This document shows positions 28,483 to 37,744 of a DNA stretch of 64,000 nucleotides, one piece after another. Position 1 is the first letter of the stretch. Each line of letters opens with the position of its first letter. Made by a program: the position numbers and the translations under genes. The DNA is from Balneolaceae bacterium UBA7797 (GTDB lineage: Bacteria > Bacteroidota > Rhodothermia > Balneolales > Balneolaceae), in the NCBI GenBank assembly GCA_002480645.1, contig DLCN01000006.1, forward strand, positions 1 to 64,000. Direction: 5' to 3'. Under the pieces are notes generated by a model. The model worked only from the letters and a program-made list of their open reading frames with translations. It was not told the DNA's origin and made no database searches.

Positions 28483-29919
28483 TCAGGCCCCGGCTTTTCG
28501 GGCTTCCAATTGCGCTCTTATCTCGTTAGCCCGTTCTTCGTCAATGCTGTAGGTACGCATTACCAAAATAGCAATGGTAGTACCGAGTATGGGTAATCCG
28601 GAGAAGAATAATCTCAAGCCGGTCATTCCGGGCCAGACTTCTCCGATGGCGATCGGTGCTGCAAAAGCTTCCGGATCGAATCCAACCACACTCAAAATAA
28701 TTCCGCTTAATCCACCTGCTATGGCAAAGCCGAATTTTACCATCCACCAGTAAATGGCACCAAAGATCCCTTCACGTCGAACACCGTTTTCCAGTTCATC
28801 CAGGTCGATCACATCAGCGGTCATCGACATCATCAAGGTGAACAGACTCCCGATCCCGAAAGAGAAAAATGGTAATGCAAAGATGAACATGTAAGGTTTT
28901 CCGGGGATCATCAGGAACCAGAACAAGATGTACCCAAGAATGGAGATAGACTGCGACCACATGAATGCTCTTCGCTTACCCATCAATTTAGACATCCGGG
29001 CTACGATCGGGATGACCACAAACGTAGTGACCACGGCGCCGAGACTACCAAATAACGTTGGCCAGACACCTGCAGCAGCCGAATCACCACCAAACAAATG
29101 ATATACGATGATGAAAAAAGTAAAAGCCGCAACGGTATTAAAAGCATTATAGATAAAGAAAGTTGCAACACACAATTTCCTGAATGGCACGGATTGAAAA
29201 GCTTCTTTAAAGCCGGAAATGATCTCTTTGAATCCCCTTCCGATATTTTTTACAGTGAGCGGAGTATAATCTTTATCAACCGTGGATTCTCCTTTGATAA
29301 AAATAGCCGGAACCATAGCACAGACCATAAATAAGAACCCGACGTATACAGCCAGAGTTCTCGTTGCTTCTTCGGCTGACGGGAACCATTCCGGATCGTA
29401 CATAATTACCCAAAACCAGGGAGCGATCACCCACGCCCACTGTCCGATCCACTGTGCAATGGCCATGATCTCGGTACGCTCGTGGAAATCATCACTCATT
29501 TCGTAACCCATCGCTACGTAAGGCACACTGAAAATGGTCAATCCCAGAAAGAAGGCCAGCGACCAGGCCATAAAGTACGTGAAGTTATAGGATATGCCAT
29601 TGTCACGGTACAATTGCCACATGATCATAAAACTGAGCCCCATAATGATAGCTCCTATGAAAACGTACTGACGTCTTCGTCCCCATTTAGATCGGGTGTT
29701 ATCGGAGATAAATCCCATAATAGGATCTGTGAATGCATCAAATACACGGGGAAAGAAAAAGATGATACCCCACATCCATCCCGGGAAACCCAGGTCTTGT
29801 ACCAGTACCACCATAAAGATACTTAGCACGGCCGGGAACATCTGATTGGCAAGCATACCAACCCCGAAGGCAATTTTATTTGAATATGGGACAGTCCGTT
29901 TTGTTACAGCTTGGCTCAT
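28483..29919 (-). CDS. GPH-family sugar:cation symporter
   Basis: MFS-fold transporter, 478 residues and about twelve hydrophobic segments. The glycoside-pentoside-hexuronide (MelB-like) signatures are FDAFTDPIMGFISDNTRSKWGRRR after helix 2 and VPYVAMGYEMSDDFHERTEIM around helix 4-5. It would bring oligosaccharides across the inner membrane with Na+ or H+. It sits between the GH30 lipoprotein and the cytosolic GH17, so beta-1,3-gluco-oligosaccharides are the likely cargo. Confidence 0.9.
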   Translation of the reverse strand: MSQAVTKRTVPYSNKIAFGVGMLANQMFPAVLSIFMVVLVQDLGFPGWMWGIIFFFPRVFDAFTDPIMGFISDNTRSKWGRRRQYVFIGAIIMGLSFMIMWQLYRDNGISYNFTYFMAWSLAFFLGLTIFSVPYVAMGYEMSDDFHERTEIMAIAQWIGQWAWVIAPWFWVIMYDPEWFPSAEEATRTLAVYVGFLFMVCAMVPAIFIKGESTVDKDYTPLTVKNIGRGFKEIISGFKEAFQSVPFRKLCVATFFIYNAFNTVAAFTFFIIVYHLFGGDSAAAGVWPTLFGSLGAVVTTFVVIPIVARMSKLMGKRRAFMWSQSISILGYILFWFLMIPGKPYMFIFALPFFSFGIGSLFTLMMSMTADVIDLDELENGVRREGIFGAIYWWMVKFGFAIAGGLSGIILSVVGFDPEAFAAPIAIGEVWPGMTGLRLFFSGLPILGTTIAILVMRTYSIDEERANEIRAQLEARKAGA

Positions 29920-29959
29920 TATTTTACTCCGATCTCCACATGGTTAGTTTAAGTTAGAT

Positions 29960-31438
29960 TTATTTCGAGATTAAGATAGTTTGTAATGCCCTTCCCTGAA
30001 TGGCAGCCTCTATCTTCTCCCCCTCTACACTGATCTGTAATTTCTTAGCTTCGTCCATTTGATTCAATACCACAACAGCGATGGTTCCGTCAGGATTCTG
30101 AACGGCAGTAACCAGCACATCTTCACTATCGTGTTCAAAACCGATTCTCTTAGCGCCGGGACGTAGATATTTACTGAAATGTGCCAGTGCATAATACATC
30201 GGTGTGAAGTAAACTTCGTCTGCATCCGGGTCTACGATCACAGGTGCCAGACACCAGTTATTGGCCCAGTTTGGTCCGCCCTGCCGATCCAGAACCATAT
30301 TCCAGTCCACCCAGCCATCTACCCAGTTGTTTAGCGTTCCGATGATATCCCGTGCATACCGATACACCGGTACATATTTAGGGTGCAGATATTTGTCTTC
30401 CTCAACGGCCCATTCGTAGCCCCAATCAGTGGCTTCTTTGCTCCAGTACCATTCATCATCTTTCCAAACCGGCACATCAGCATCAGCTGTGGCTTCCGTC
30501 TGGATCAAATATTTATCCGGGGCCATTTCGTGAGCATGCTGTAATTCATCTTCAAATATGTGATAGGTGCTCGCATACCAGTGAACAGCAGTTCCATCAA
30601 AATACTTCGCTGCTTCTTCGTCGCCGTACATTGCGTCTACCCATTCGTTCAGGTGGTCACGATTCTGATCGTATCCAAGCAATACAACATCCGGGTGTGT
30701 TTTTTCCAGTTGAGGGCCAAGATGATTCTTCACGAACTCGTTCATCTCTTCGGGACTGTATTCCATACTTTCCCATTGGCACCCATTTCCCATCGGCTCA
30801 TTCTCCACGGTAATACCCCAGATATCTATTCCTTCCTCAGCGTAGGCCGTCAGATATTTTGAAAAGAACAACGCCCAGGTATCATAATATTCGGGGAGTA
30901 GTTTCCCGCCTTTCCATGCTTTGTTGTCTTTCATCCAAACGGGTGCCGTCCAGGGGGAAGAAATGATCCTGAACCCATCTGTGGAAACAGCCATTGCATC
31001 TTTAATGAGTGGAATAATATCATCCATATCCTCTTCAATAGAAAAATGCTCTAAGTCGGTATCCCCTTCTACCGGAGCATAGGAGTAATTACTCAGCGAA
31101 AAATCACTGGAATTCATATGAGTTCTGGTAAGTGAATACCGCGAACCGGAATCGCCGAAATAGGCTTCGATCACCTTTGCACGGTTTTCCGCACTTAATT
31201 GATTTAAGAGATATGCCGTTGATTCAGTAAAAGAACCTCCGAATCCCGTGATCGTTTGAAATTGTTCGGATGGTTTTAACGCGATAGTTACGGTTTCCTG
31301 AGCATCCGGGAATGTTTCTAAACTTGCCAGTTTATTACCACTGGCGGAGGTTTCTATCACTTCAACTTTCATATTTTCAGGGTTTGTACAGCCGAATATT
31401 AATAATGAAACTAGAAGGTAAGCGGTTAGGTTTCTCAT
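29960..31438 (-). CDS. GH30 lipoprotein, probable beta-1,6-glucanase/glucosidase
   Basis: Family 30 enzyme of the glucosylceramidase-like branch, 492 residues. The lipobox is IFGC (Cys17). The start of the barrel reads ITGFGGSFTESTAYLL, the acid/base is Glu214 in VENEPMGNG and the nucleophile Glu315 in IQTEATAD, and the C-terminal beta domain covers about 420-490. In marine Bacteroidota, GH30 enzymes of laminarin loci remove beta-1,6-linked glucose branches; the GH17 genes on both sides support that role here. Surface or periplasmic. Confidence 0.9.
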   Translation of the reverse strand: MRNLTAYLLVSLLIFGCTNPENMKVEVIETSASGNKLASLETFPDAQETVTIALKPSEQFQTITGFGGSFTESTAYLLNQLSAENRAKVIEAYFGDSGSRYSLTRTHMNSSDFSLSNYSYAPVEGDTDLEHFSIEEDMDDIIPLIKDAMAVSTDGFRIISSPWTAPVWMKDNKAWKGGKLLPEYYDTWALFFSKYLTAYAEEGIDIWGITVENEPMGNGCQWESMEYSPEEMNEFVKNHLGPQLEKTHPDVVLLGYDQNRDHLNEWVDAMYGDEEAAKYFDGTAVHWYASTYHIFEDELQHAHEMAPDKYLIQTEATADADVPVWKDDEWYWSKEATDWGYEWAVEEDKYLHPKYVPVYRYARDIIGTLNNWVDGWVDWNMVLDRQGGPNWANNWCLAPVIVDPDADEVYFTPMYYALAHFSKYLRPGAKRIGFEHDSEDVLVTAVQNPDGTIAVVVLNQMDEAKKLQISVEGEKIEAAIQGRALQTILISK

Positions 31439-31448
31439 GGTCTCCTGA

Positions 31449-32732
31449 TTATTGATTTTCCATAATTTCTTTCAGCGCAGGTGGAGGGAGTACCGTTTCC
31501 ATCATTTTGTCATAGTCTCCGTCAAAGGTCTTTGTGATCACATTTCCATCTCTGGTCAATCCGTTAAAGGTGCCCTCATCTACCAGATCCCAGATCGCAT
31601 ATTTAGCCTGACCATCAACCGTAAAAAGCCCAAAGTGATTTTCTGATCCATCCGGATTGGCCGAGTCTTTCCAGGGTTCATCAAATGCTTCAAAATAGAA
31701 TACAGAGATTCCCTTCTCCTTCGACCATGATCTGATCTTTGAATAATACGATGCAGCCTTATACTCATCGATAGAACGGGCACCATCTTTCCCGTAGAAT
31801 TCATTCGATACCGTTGCCCAGCCGGATTCCCCGATATGCACCGGTTTATCCACTCCAAGACTATGCATATAACTTACCACACTGTTGTACTGAGCAATAG
31901 CGTACTGCATCGATCGCTCCATGGCAGCATCCACTTTTTCCTTGTCTGACAGTCCTGACTCCGACTCCGGTACGCCCCAGAATGCAGGATTGTAATGCGT
32001 ATCATGCATCGGGTAGGTATGCATAGAAATGTAGTCAACTGCTTTAATAAGTTTATTCAGGTCTTCTTTGTGATATTCTTCACCTCCACCGCCCCAGGAT
32101 GCGAAGTTATCGGAACTGGTAATCCAAAGCGTAGCAGGGAGTTTCCCCTTTTTCTTTAAGTCCTGCAGGTAGGTAACCCACTTTAAGATAATGCCGGGCT
32201 CGACGTAATAATCCCACGCCCAGTGAACCATGGCTTCGTTTCCTACAGCCAGGATCTTAACGATATCGGGATATTGATTAGCTAACTCTACCGCTTTTTC
32301 AATTTCTACGGCATTTCGTTCACTTTCTTCGTCTCTGATACGATCCGGCTCAGCGGTCCATGCATTTTTGGCATCTATCCATGCCCCTAACATCACATAC
32401 ATTTCAAACTCTCGATCTTCCTGTTTCAGCTCGTGAATAGCTTTCAGGATGTTTGTTGCCTGTGCCAGATGCACATTGTATGTTCTGATGATCCTCACTC
32501 CCATAGCATGCAGGATCAACATGTCATCTTTAAGCTGAGTGATGGTTGGTTGTATATCGCGGGAGTTCTGTCGATATCCACCATAGGAAATTGCCAGATA
32601 ATCCGGATTTCCCAATATCGCTTCTGCCGTGATGCCGGAATTATTTTTATTCATTTGATCTGATCTGTTACCACAGTTGATGAATATTACCGAAGCTGCG
32701 ATCACCAGCGGTAACAATCGTAGTTTGTTCAT
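31449..32732 (-). CDS. GH17 lipoprotein, beta-1,3-glucanase-like
   Basis: Family 17 glycosidase, 427 residues, with an N-terminal hydrophobic stretch ending FINC (Cys20), a probable though not ideal lipobox. The acid/base is Glu166 in LAVGNEAMVHW and the nucleophile Glu302 in HIGESGWAT. Compared with plant GH17 enzymes it has a longer N-terminal segment. It should be the extracytoplasmic endo-acting glucanase of the operon, partner to the GH30 debranching enzyme ten bases downstream. Confidence 0.87.
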   Translation of the reverse strand: MNKLRLLPLVIAASVIFINCGNRSDQMNKNNSGITAEAILGNPDYLAISYGGYRQNSRDIQPTITQLKDDMLILHAMGVRIIRTYNVHLAQATNILKAIHELKQEDREFEMYVMLGAWIDAKNAWTAEPDRIRDEESERNAVEIEKAVELANQYPDIVKILAVGNEAMVHWAWDYYVEPGIILKWVTYLQDLKKKGKLPATLWITSSDNFASWGGGGEEYHKEDLNKLIKAVDYISMHTYPMHDTHYNPAFWGVPESESGLSDKEKVDAAMERSMQYAIAQYNSVVSYMHSLGVDKPVHIGESGWATVSNEFYGKDGARSIDEYKAASYYSKIRSWSKEKGISVFYFEAFDEPWKDSANPDGSENHFGLFTVDGQAKYAIWDLVDEGTFNGLTRDGNVITKTFDGDYDKMMETVLPPPALKEIMENQ

Positions 32733-32753
32733 GATTTATTGGTTAGAGTGTAT

Positions 32754-35700
32754 CTAATTTACCTTAACTAATTGATCGGCTGTCACGGATACCACAATTT
32801 TGGCCACCGATCCCGTTCTGCCAAATATGTCTTCACTGGTCTTGATATCCAGATCCGGTCCGAGGAATAATCTGGCCTCTCCATTCGTGAATTGTACTTC
32901 CACACCGGAATCTTCTTTGATCTGATAGATCACCGGAACCTGACAAACCGTAAAGCCCAGAGACTGAACCGGCAGTGCCAGCTCTACCTCTTTCCCTTCC
33001 AGGTCAATAAATTTCAGTACCTCTTCCGTGCTGTTAAATTCAGAGGCAGAGAGTACAATTGGTCTGAAAGAAAGCACTCCGTTTGAAGTACTTACGCCAA
33101 GCTCGCCAAACCGGGTGATTATATCTTCTTTCACCTGACCGGTCATTCCGGGTTGCTGAGCGCCCCGATGTCCGGGAGTGTGCGAATACGGATCGGTTGG
33201 GAATGCTCCATATACTTTTGGAGATTTATGGATCCCGATCCCTTCCCCGATCTCATGAAAGTGCTTACTCAACCGGGCAAAAAGTTCATCATCAACTCCA
33301 TCTTTGTCTGCTCGTTCACAGATCTCATAGGCGGCAAGATAGAGTTTCGAAACCATGTGCCAGTAAATGGATCCCAATCCTTCGTACCCGTAAAAAGTAC
33401 CTGAGCGACCGGTGAAGGCTTTGTGATTGAATACTTTTTCAAAGATTCCAAGCAGATCCTTCCGGTCGGTTTCAGAGATGGTGATGTCTGAATTTTCCTG
33501 AAGTTCATCCATCGCTGCTGACAGATCTCCGGCATTCTTGAAATTTCCATTGAAATGGTATCCACCATTCACATCTTTCGTTACGATCTGCCGGTCTCCT
33601 TTTGCAATCAGATCTTTGATCAGCTCTGAACCTTCAGCTAATTCTACCGGAATGTTGTTTCGCTGAAGGAATCCCGGCAATTGCTTATTCGGATACAGAA
33701 TGTAGCTGGATTGATCTTCTCTGTATAACTTACTGTTTCGTAATGCATCCAGCACTTTTAATGATTCTTCTGCATTCAGATATCCTGAACTCAGCACCGC
33801 CACCTGACCTTCCAGCATCTCAGACAGATAGGAGATCTCAATGCCTTCTTCTGTTACACTCATCAGATTATAAGCATGGAACAGCTCATCCTCTCTTCGG
33901 TTGGCATCGATCGATTGTTCGAGATAGCGGTTGGTAAGAGTAAACATGCTTTTTACCACCTGAATCTCTACTTCTTTCTTTCTTCCGCTAAAGCTGTCGC
34001 TATAAATTCGGTTCCTGAATTTACTACCTGCCCGACCCAATCCGTCCGTGATCGTCTTACGAATAGAATCATCAATTCCGGATGATAAAGCAGCAGCATT
34101 CTCTTCAAGCACCACAGAAATATCCGAAAGAAAATCGGCTACTTCTTCAGATAGAGCGATCTTATCGCTGGTATTATCTGCAAGCATGGACTCAAAGAAT
34201 GTGAGGAATCTTCGCAGGTAATAAAGCGTGACCATAGACACCCCGTTGCCTACGAGTGCATTGTTGGCATCATTCCATTCAGGCCGCTGCGTATTGAGCC
34301 AGATCCCACCTTCGGGTATAAAGTTGGACACTTTAGACAGCACGGTGGCCAGGATCTTCTCAAGAAAATTAACGCGATGAATGTCATTATTTCGGCCGTT
34401 GATCAGTGCTCCGTCTGCCCCCATCTCGCTTACTTTTTCGCGTATCTGCTGGTCAAGCGAATGGTCGAAATCGATCGTATCCTTTGGATTGGAAACGATC
34501 TCATCATACGCTTTGATCTTGTAAGGAACATTGGCATATACAAACACATCATCGTTCAGTAAACTTTGGAATGCCCCCGGTTTATGATCCTGATAGAATT
34601 CTAAAAATTTGAGCAGATATATGATCTGATGATCTCCCCAGTAACCGATGTAAGACCAGGGATCATCCGGTTCGATGGTTTCCCAATCAAAGCCGCCTTT
34701 GGTAACTCTGTATGGATTGTAGCCGTCGAAAGTGGAAGCATTCAGAAATTTGAAGATCATGCCTTCCATGAAATCCGGATATGAATGCGCTAAGGCTTCC
34801 CAGTTCTGAAAAATATCTCTCCAGTTACCCTCATAGTCCAGGATCTTGGAACCATCCACTTCGCTACGGGTATTTATGGAGAATCTGTTCCACGGGCGAC
34901 TCGGATCACCATGTCTTCGACTGAATTTTAGTGGCAGGTATTCCTTTGCCAACCTGATGAAATCCTTATCCTTTGTTTCATTTAACCGGGTGGTAAGTTC
35001 ATGGCGGTCAAATACCTCCGGAAGCGACTCTAACAATGACTGATGGGCTTCAAACACAGCCTTATTCGCTTTTTTCAGATAGGCTGAGAAATCACCTTTT
35101 TCAATATCATAATGGTGATCAAAGATGCCACCACGCATGATATTGTACATCACATTCGAGTAATGCCGGGCGTCTTTAAAACTATCCGCCGTTTTCTGTA
35201 AACCATCAGCACTGGCTATAAGCCTGATCAGGTTTTTAGTACCCTGCTCAATATCCAGATCAATTTTCGTTGCGATATCTCCGTCTTTGATCTGTTCATT
35301 TAAGGCGATCACACCGGGATGATCCAGATTCACATTCCCAACGATATTCCATTTCACACTTTCTCCAGCTGATAATGAAAGATCCTGATTAATAAAATAC
35401 GCGCCTTTTTCTCCCTTTACATCTGTTTCGGTCGTAACACTGCCACCATTTCTGAAAGTATCTACCTGAAGAGATGAAACCAGATATTTAGGATCTTTCA
35501 ATCCATAAGACCACGCCACATTGGCTTTTAATGCTTCACTTGGTTCAGCTTTATCCACAATAATGGCACTCAACGCATACATACCCAGTCCGGTCTCTTC
35601 TGCCAGCTCATTGCGTTTGTAGGCATCTACCAGATTACTCACCCGGGTTTGCAGATCACTGTTTACTCCATATGGAATGAGGTTCTGAATCCCATCAAGT

Positions 35701-36170
35701 ACGCTCACATCCACAGCAGATTCAGCGTTATTGATCAAGGTGGATCGTCTTACAAATCCAAATTCGTTACTTGAATTCCACTCATAACTGAATGTTAGTT
35801 CAAGGTCATGATTGATCTCTTCAAAACGGACCTTGTTACCCCAGCGGTTCTTGTAGAGATTTCTGGTGATGGAGTATTTACCGGTAAAACGATTTGAGAA
35901 TGGCTCCCAAATTGAAATTTCATCTTCTTTCTTTACCTGAACAATGGTCTTACATCCGGTGATATCTGCCGATTCTGTGATCTTGTCATCGGTGTAATAT
36001 GGAAATAGTGCATATTCTGCATTTTTTCTTCCGGCCGAAACTCCTCCGTTACTGGAAATGAACATCCAGTGGTTGGAATCACTGACAATACTCATAAAAA
36101 ACGGACGCAGTGAGTCGGAGTTGGATATTTTAAACCATTCTTCGTTTCTAAATTCTTCTACTGTAAGCAA
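32754..36170 (-). CDS. GH149/GH161-like beta-1,3-oligoglucan phosphorylase
   Basis: Cytosolic inverting phosphorylase of the GH94/149/161 clan, 1138 residues with no signal peptide. The N-terminal beta-sandwich opens with NGGVSAGRKNAEYALFPYYTDD. The (alpha/alpha)6 barrel contains RPEWNDANNALVG with Asp634 at the position of the general acid in cellobiose phosphorylase (WND). A phosphate-site-like HTPGHRGAQQPGMTGQ lies near residue 1000, followed by a C-terminal beta domain. The length and the laminarin context fit GH149 (or GH161) rather than GH94. It would convert beta-1,3-gluco-oligosaccharides plus phosphate to glucose-1-phosphate. The subfamily is inferred; no close comparison could be run. 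Confidence 0.75.
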   Translation of the reverse strand: MLTVEEFRNEEWFKISNSDSLRPFFMSIVSDSNHWMFISSNGGVSAGRKNAEYALFPYYTDDKITESADITGCKTIVQVKKEDEISIWEPFSNRFTGKYSITRNLYKNRWGNKVRFEEINHDLELTFSYEWNSSNEFGFVRRSTLINNAESAVDVSVLDGIQNLIPYGVNSDLQTRVSNLVDAYKRNELAEETGLGMYALSAIIVDKAEPSEALKANVAWSYGLKDPKYLVSSLQVDTFRNGGSVTTETDVKGEKGAYFINQDLSLSAGESVKWNIVGNVNLDHPGVIALNEQIKDGDIATKIDLDIEQGTKNLIRLIASADGLQKTADSFKDARHYSNVMYNIMRGGIFDHHYDIEKGDFSAYLKKANKAVFEAHQSLLESLPEVFDRHELTTRLNETKDKDFIRLAKEYLPLKFSRRHGDPSRPWNRFSINTRSEVDGSKILDYEGNWRDIFQNWEALAHSYPDFMEGMIFKFLNASTFDGYNPYRVTKGGFDWETIEPDDPWSYIGYWGDHQIIYLLKFLEFYQDHKPGAFQSLLNDDVFVYANVPYKIKAYDEIVSNPKDTIDFDHSLDQQIREKVSEMGADGALINGRNNDIHRVNFLEKILATVLSKVSNFIPEGGIWLNTQRPEWNDANNALVGNGVSMVTLYYLRRFLTFFESMLADNTSDKIALSEEVADFLSDISVVLEENAAALSSGIDDSIRKTITDGLGRAGSKFRNRIYSDSFSGRKKEVEIQVVKSMFTLTNRYLEQSIDANRREDELFHAYNLMSVTEEGIEISYLSEMLEGQVAVLSSGYLNAEESLKVLDALRNSKLYREDQSSYILYPNKQLPGFLQRNNIPVELAEGSELIKDLIAKGDRQIVTKDVNGGYHFNGNFKNAGDLSAAMDELQENSDITISETDRKDLLGIFEKVFNHKAFTGRSGTFYGYEGLGSIYWHMVSKLYLAAYEICERADKDGVDDELFARLSKHFHEIGEGIGIHKSPKVYGAFPTDPYSHTPGHRGAQQPGMTGQVKEDIITRFGELGVSTSNGVLSFRPIVLSASEFNSTEEVLKFIDLEGKEVELALPVQSLGFTVCQVPVIYQIKEDSGVEVQFTNGEARLFLGPDLDIKTSEDIFGRTGSVAKIVVSVTADQLVKVN

Positions 36171-36187
36171 AACAACTAATTGATTTG

Positions 36188-37501
36188 TTATTGATTGGAT
36201 GAAGTGAATGAGGCTGCCTGTTCTGCAGCGACTTCAATCGATATAGAGTTAAAATGTGTATTAAGATCTGCGGCAGTTACAGAATCCGCATAAGGATTGA
36301 ACCGGTGGATCTCTTTAAGCACGTAATATGCTGCCCGTGGATATAATGGCATGGTTCCATCCTCTTTGGTAATTCCTTTCCCCATTACGCCGAACCATTC
36401 TTCGTTCATGTTATTTACCCCTTCGGTATAATCGAAGGCATACCCGCCATTCGACCATGAAGCATGCGTGTCATGAATATCTAAATTCCATGTCTGCCCG
36501 TATTTCCACCAACCATCACTGAACTGGAAAGTAAAACCGCCGATCAGGTTACCTTGTCCACCCATACCGGCTGCATTCGCATAGACCTCTTTCCAGTTAG
36601 CAAGTACAAATTCGGCCTGACTTTTCTGATCTTCCTCTTTTTTAATTTCATTAAAAGCATCTGCTCCGAATTCGGTAAGCAGAACCGGCTTATCATATTC
36701 TGCGGCAATGTGTTCAAACAGATCTGTAAAGGAACTTCCCCGGTACGCGTTTACGCCGAAAATATCAGCATCGGGCACTTCCTCCGCGATCTGATCAAGA
36801 AACAGATCATCCCCATTACAGAATGCAACCGGCCGATTCTTATCAACAGCCTTTATTTCAAGTATAGCTTCGTTGAATAATTCATACATAGGTCGGGCAC
36901 GTTTCGCGGATCTCCATTCATCAATCGGAATATCCTCCGTTTCAGCTCCTTCCCAGAAAAGACCGTAATTATTCTCATTACCTAACAGATACAACAACAG
37001 CCCTTCGGTATCCTTAAACTCCCCGACCAGAGCCCGAACCTCATCAAGCAAGAGTTTCTTTACCCGCTCATCTCCGTAATCCGTATTTGGGATCCACTCT
37101 CCTTCTACTTCCATGCCGTACCGGCCAAAGGTGTGGTTCAGCATCGTATAGATTCCGAAATTCTTATAAATGTAGGTGATCCATTCTTTCGGAATTCCTG
37201 CATACACTCTGATGGCATTGATCCCCGCATCCTGAAGGAATCCCATTTCGTGATCCAGCGCTTGTTTTATGAAATCGGGGGATTGCTCCCACAGATCATA
37301 TTCGTAATTGGTTCCCACCGGATAATAGTCCCAATTGATGCCGTTTACGATAAGTGGTTCGCCATCTACCATTAAATACCAGCCTTCAGTAGTCTTGGTG
37401 GTGGAAACAACATCCTGTGCAAAAGAAGAGTAATTGATACAGAACAGGAGTGACAATAAAAGAATGAAGTTCTTCAAAAGTCCGGTGGTTAGAATTATCA
37501 T
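36188..37501 (-). CDS. Secreted clan-A glycosidase of uncertain family
   Basis: TIM-barrel retaining glycosidase, 437 residues, with a signal peptide ending FAQ (residue 29). The opening WYLMVDGEPLIVNGINWDYYP resembles the catalytic part of GH2/GH5-type enzymes or glucanosyltransferases. Glu176 in YLLGNENNYG is the likely acid/base and Glu277 in LLTEFGADAF the nucleophile. It lacks the sandwich domains of GH2. As first gene of the beta-1,3-glucan operon it may be an endo-glucanase or transglycosidase. I could not assign a family with confidence (GH2-like barrel, GH158 and GH72 relatives are options). Confidence 0.75.
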   Translation of the reverse strand: MIILTTGLLKNFILLLSLLFCINYSSFAQDVVSTTKTTEGWYLMVDGEPLIVNGINWDYYPVGTNYEYDLWEQSPDFIKQALDHEMGFLQDAGINAIRVYAGIPKEWITYIYKNFGIYTMLNHTFGRYGMEVEGEWIPNTDYGDERVKKLLLDEVRALVGEFKDTEGLLLYLLGNENNYGLFWEGAETEDIPIDEWRSAKRARPMYELFNEAILEIKAVDKNRPVAFCNGDDLFLDQIAEEVPDADIFGVNAYRGSSFTDLFEHIAAEYDKPVLLTEFGADAFNEIKKEEDQKSQAEFVLANWKEVYANAAGMGGQGNLIGGFTFQFSDGWWKYGQTWNLDIHDTHASWSNGGYAFDYTEGVNNMNEEWFGVMGKGITKEDGTMPLYPRAAYYVLKEIHRFNPYADSVTAADLNTHFNSISIEVAAEQAASFTSSNQ

Positions 37502-37595
37502 TTAACGACTCACAACGTTTCACCCGTAATAAGGATGTGTAAGAATACCTGTGCAGGAGTAAAAGGTCAACCTTAACATTATATATACAAATTAG

Positions 37596-37607
37596 AAAAG
37601 CGCTTTT
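37596..37607. promoter_or_regulatory. LacI-type operator candidate before the laminarin operon
   Basis: AAAAGCGCTTTT is a perfect 12-base palindrome with the central CG typical of LacI-family operators (AARCGYTT core). It lies 95 bases upstream of the operon start (37501) in the 243-base divergent gap. No LacI gene is in the window, so the regulator would be elsewhere. Confidence 0.4.
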
Positions 37608-37744
37608 ATCCTTAGATTAACCTCCAAAGACAGCTATTCACAAATTCCCCGACCTCAGAGTAACTGATTCTTATTCATTCTGTTTCCATTTTGGATATTC
37701 ATCATTTATACTAACACTCAAACATTAACCCCGGGACACACGAA

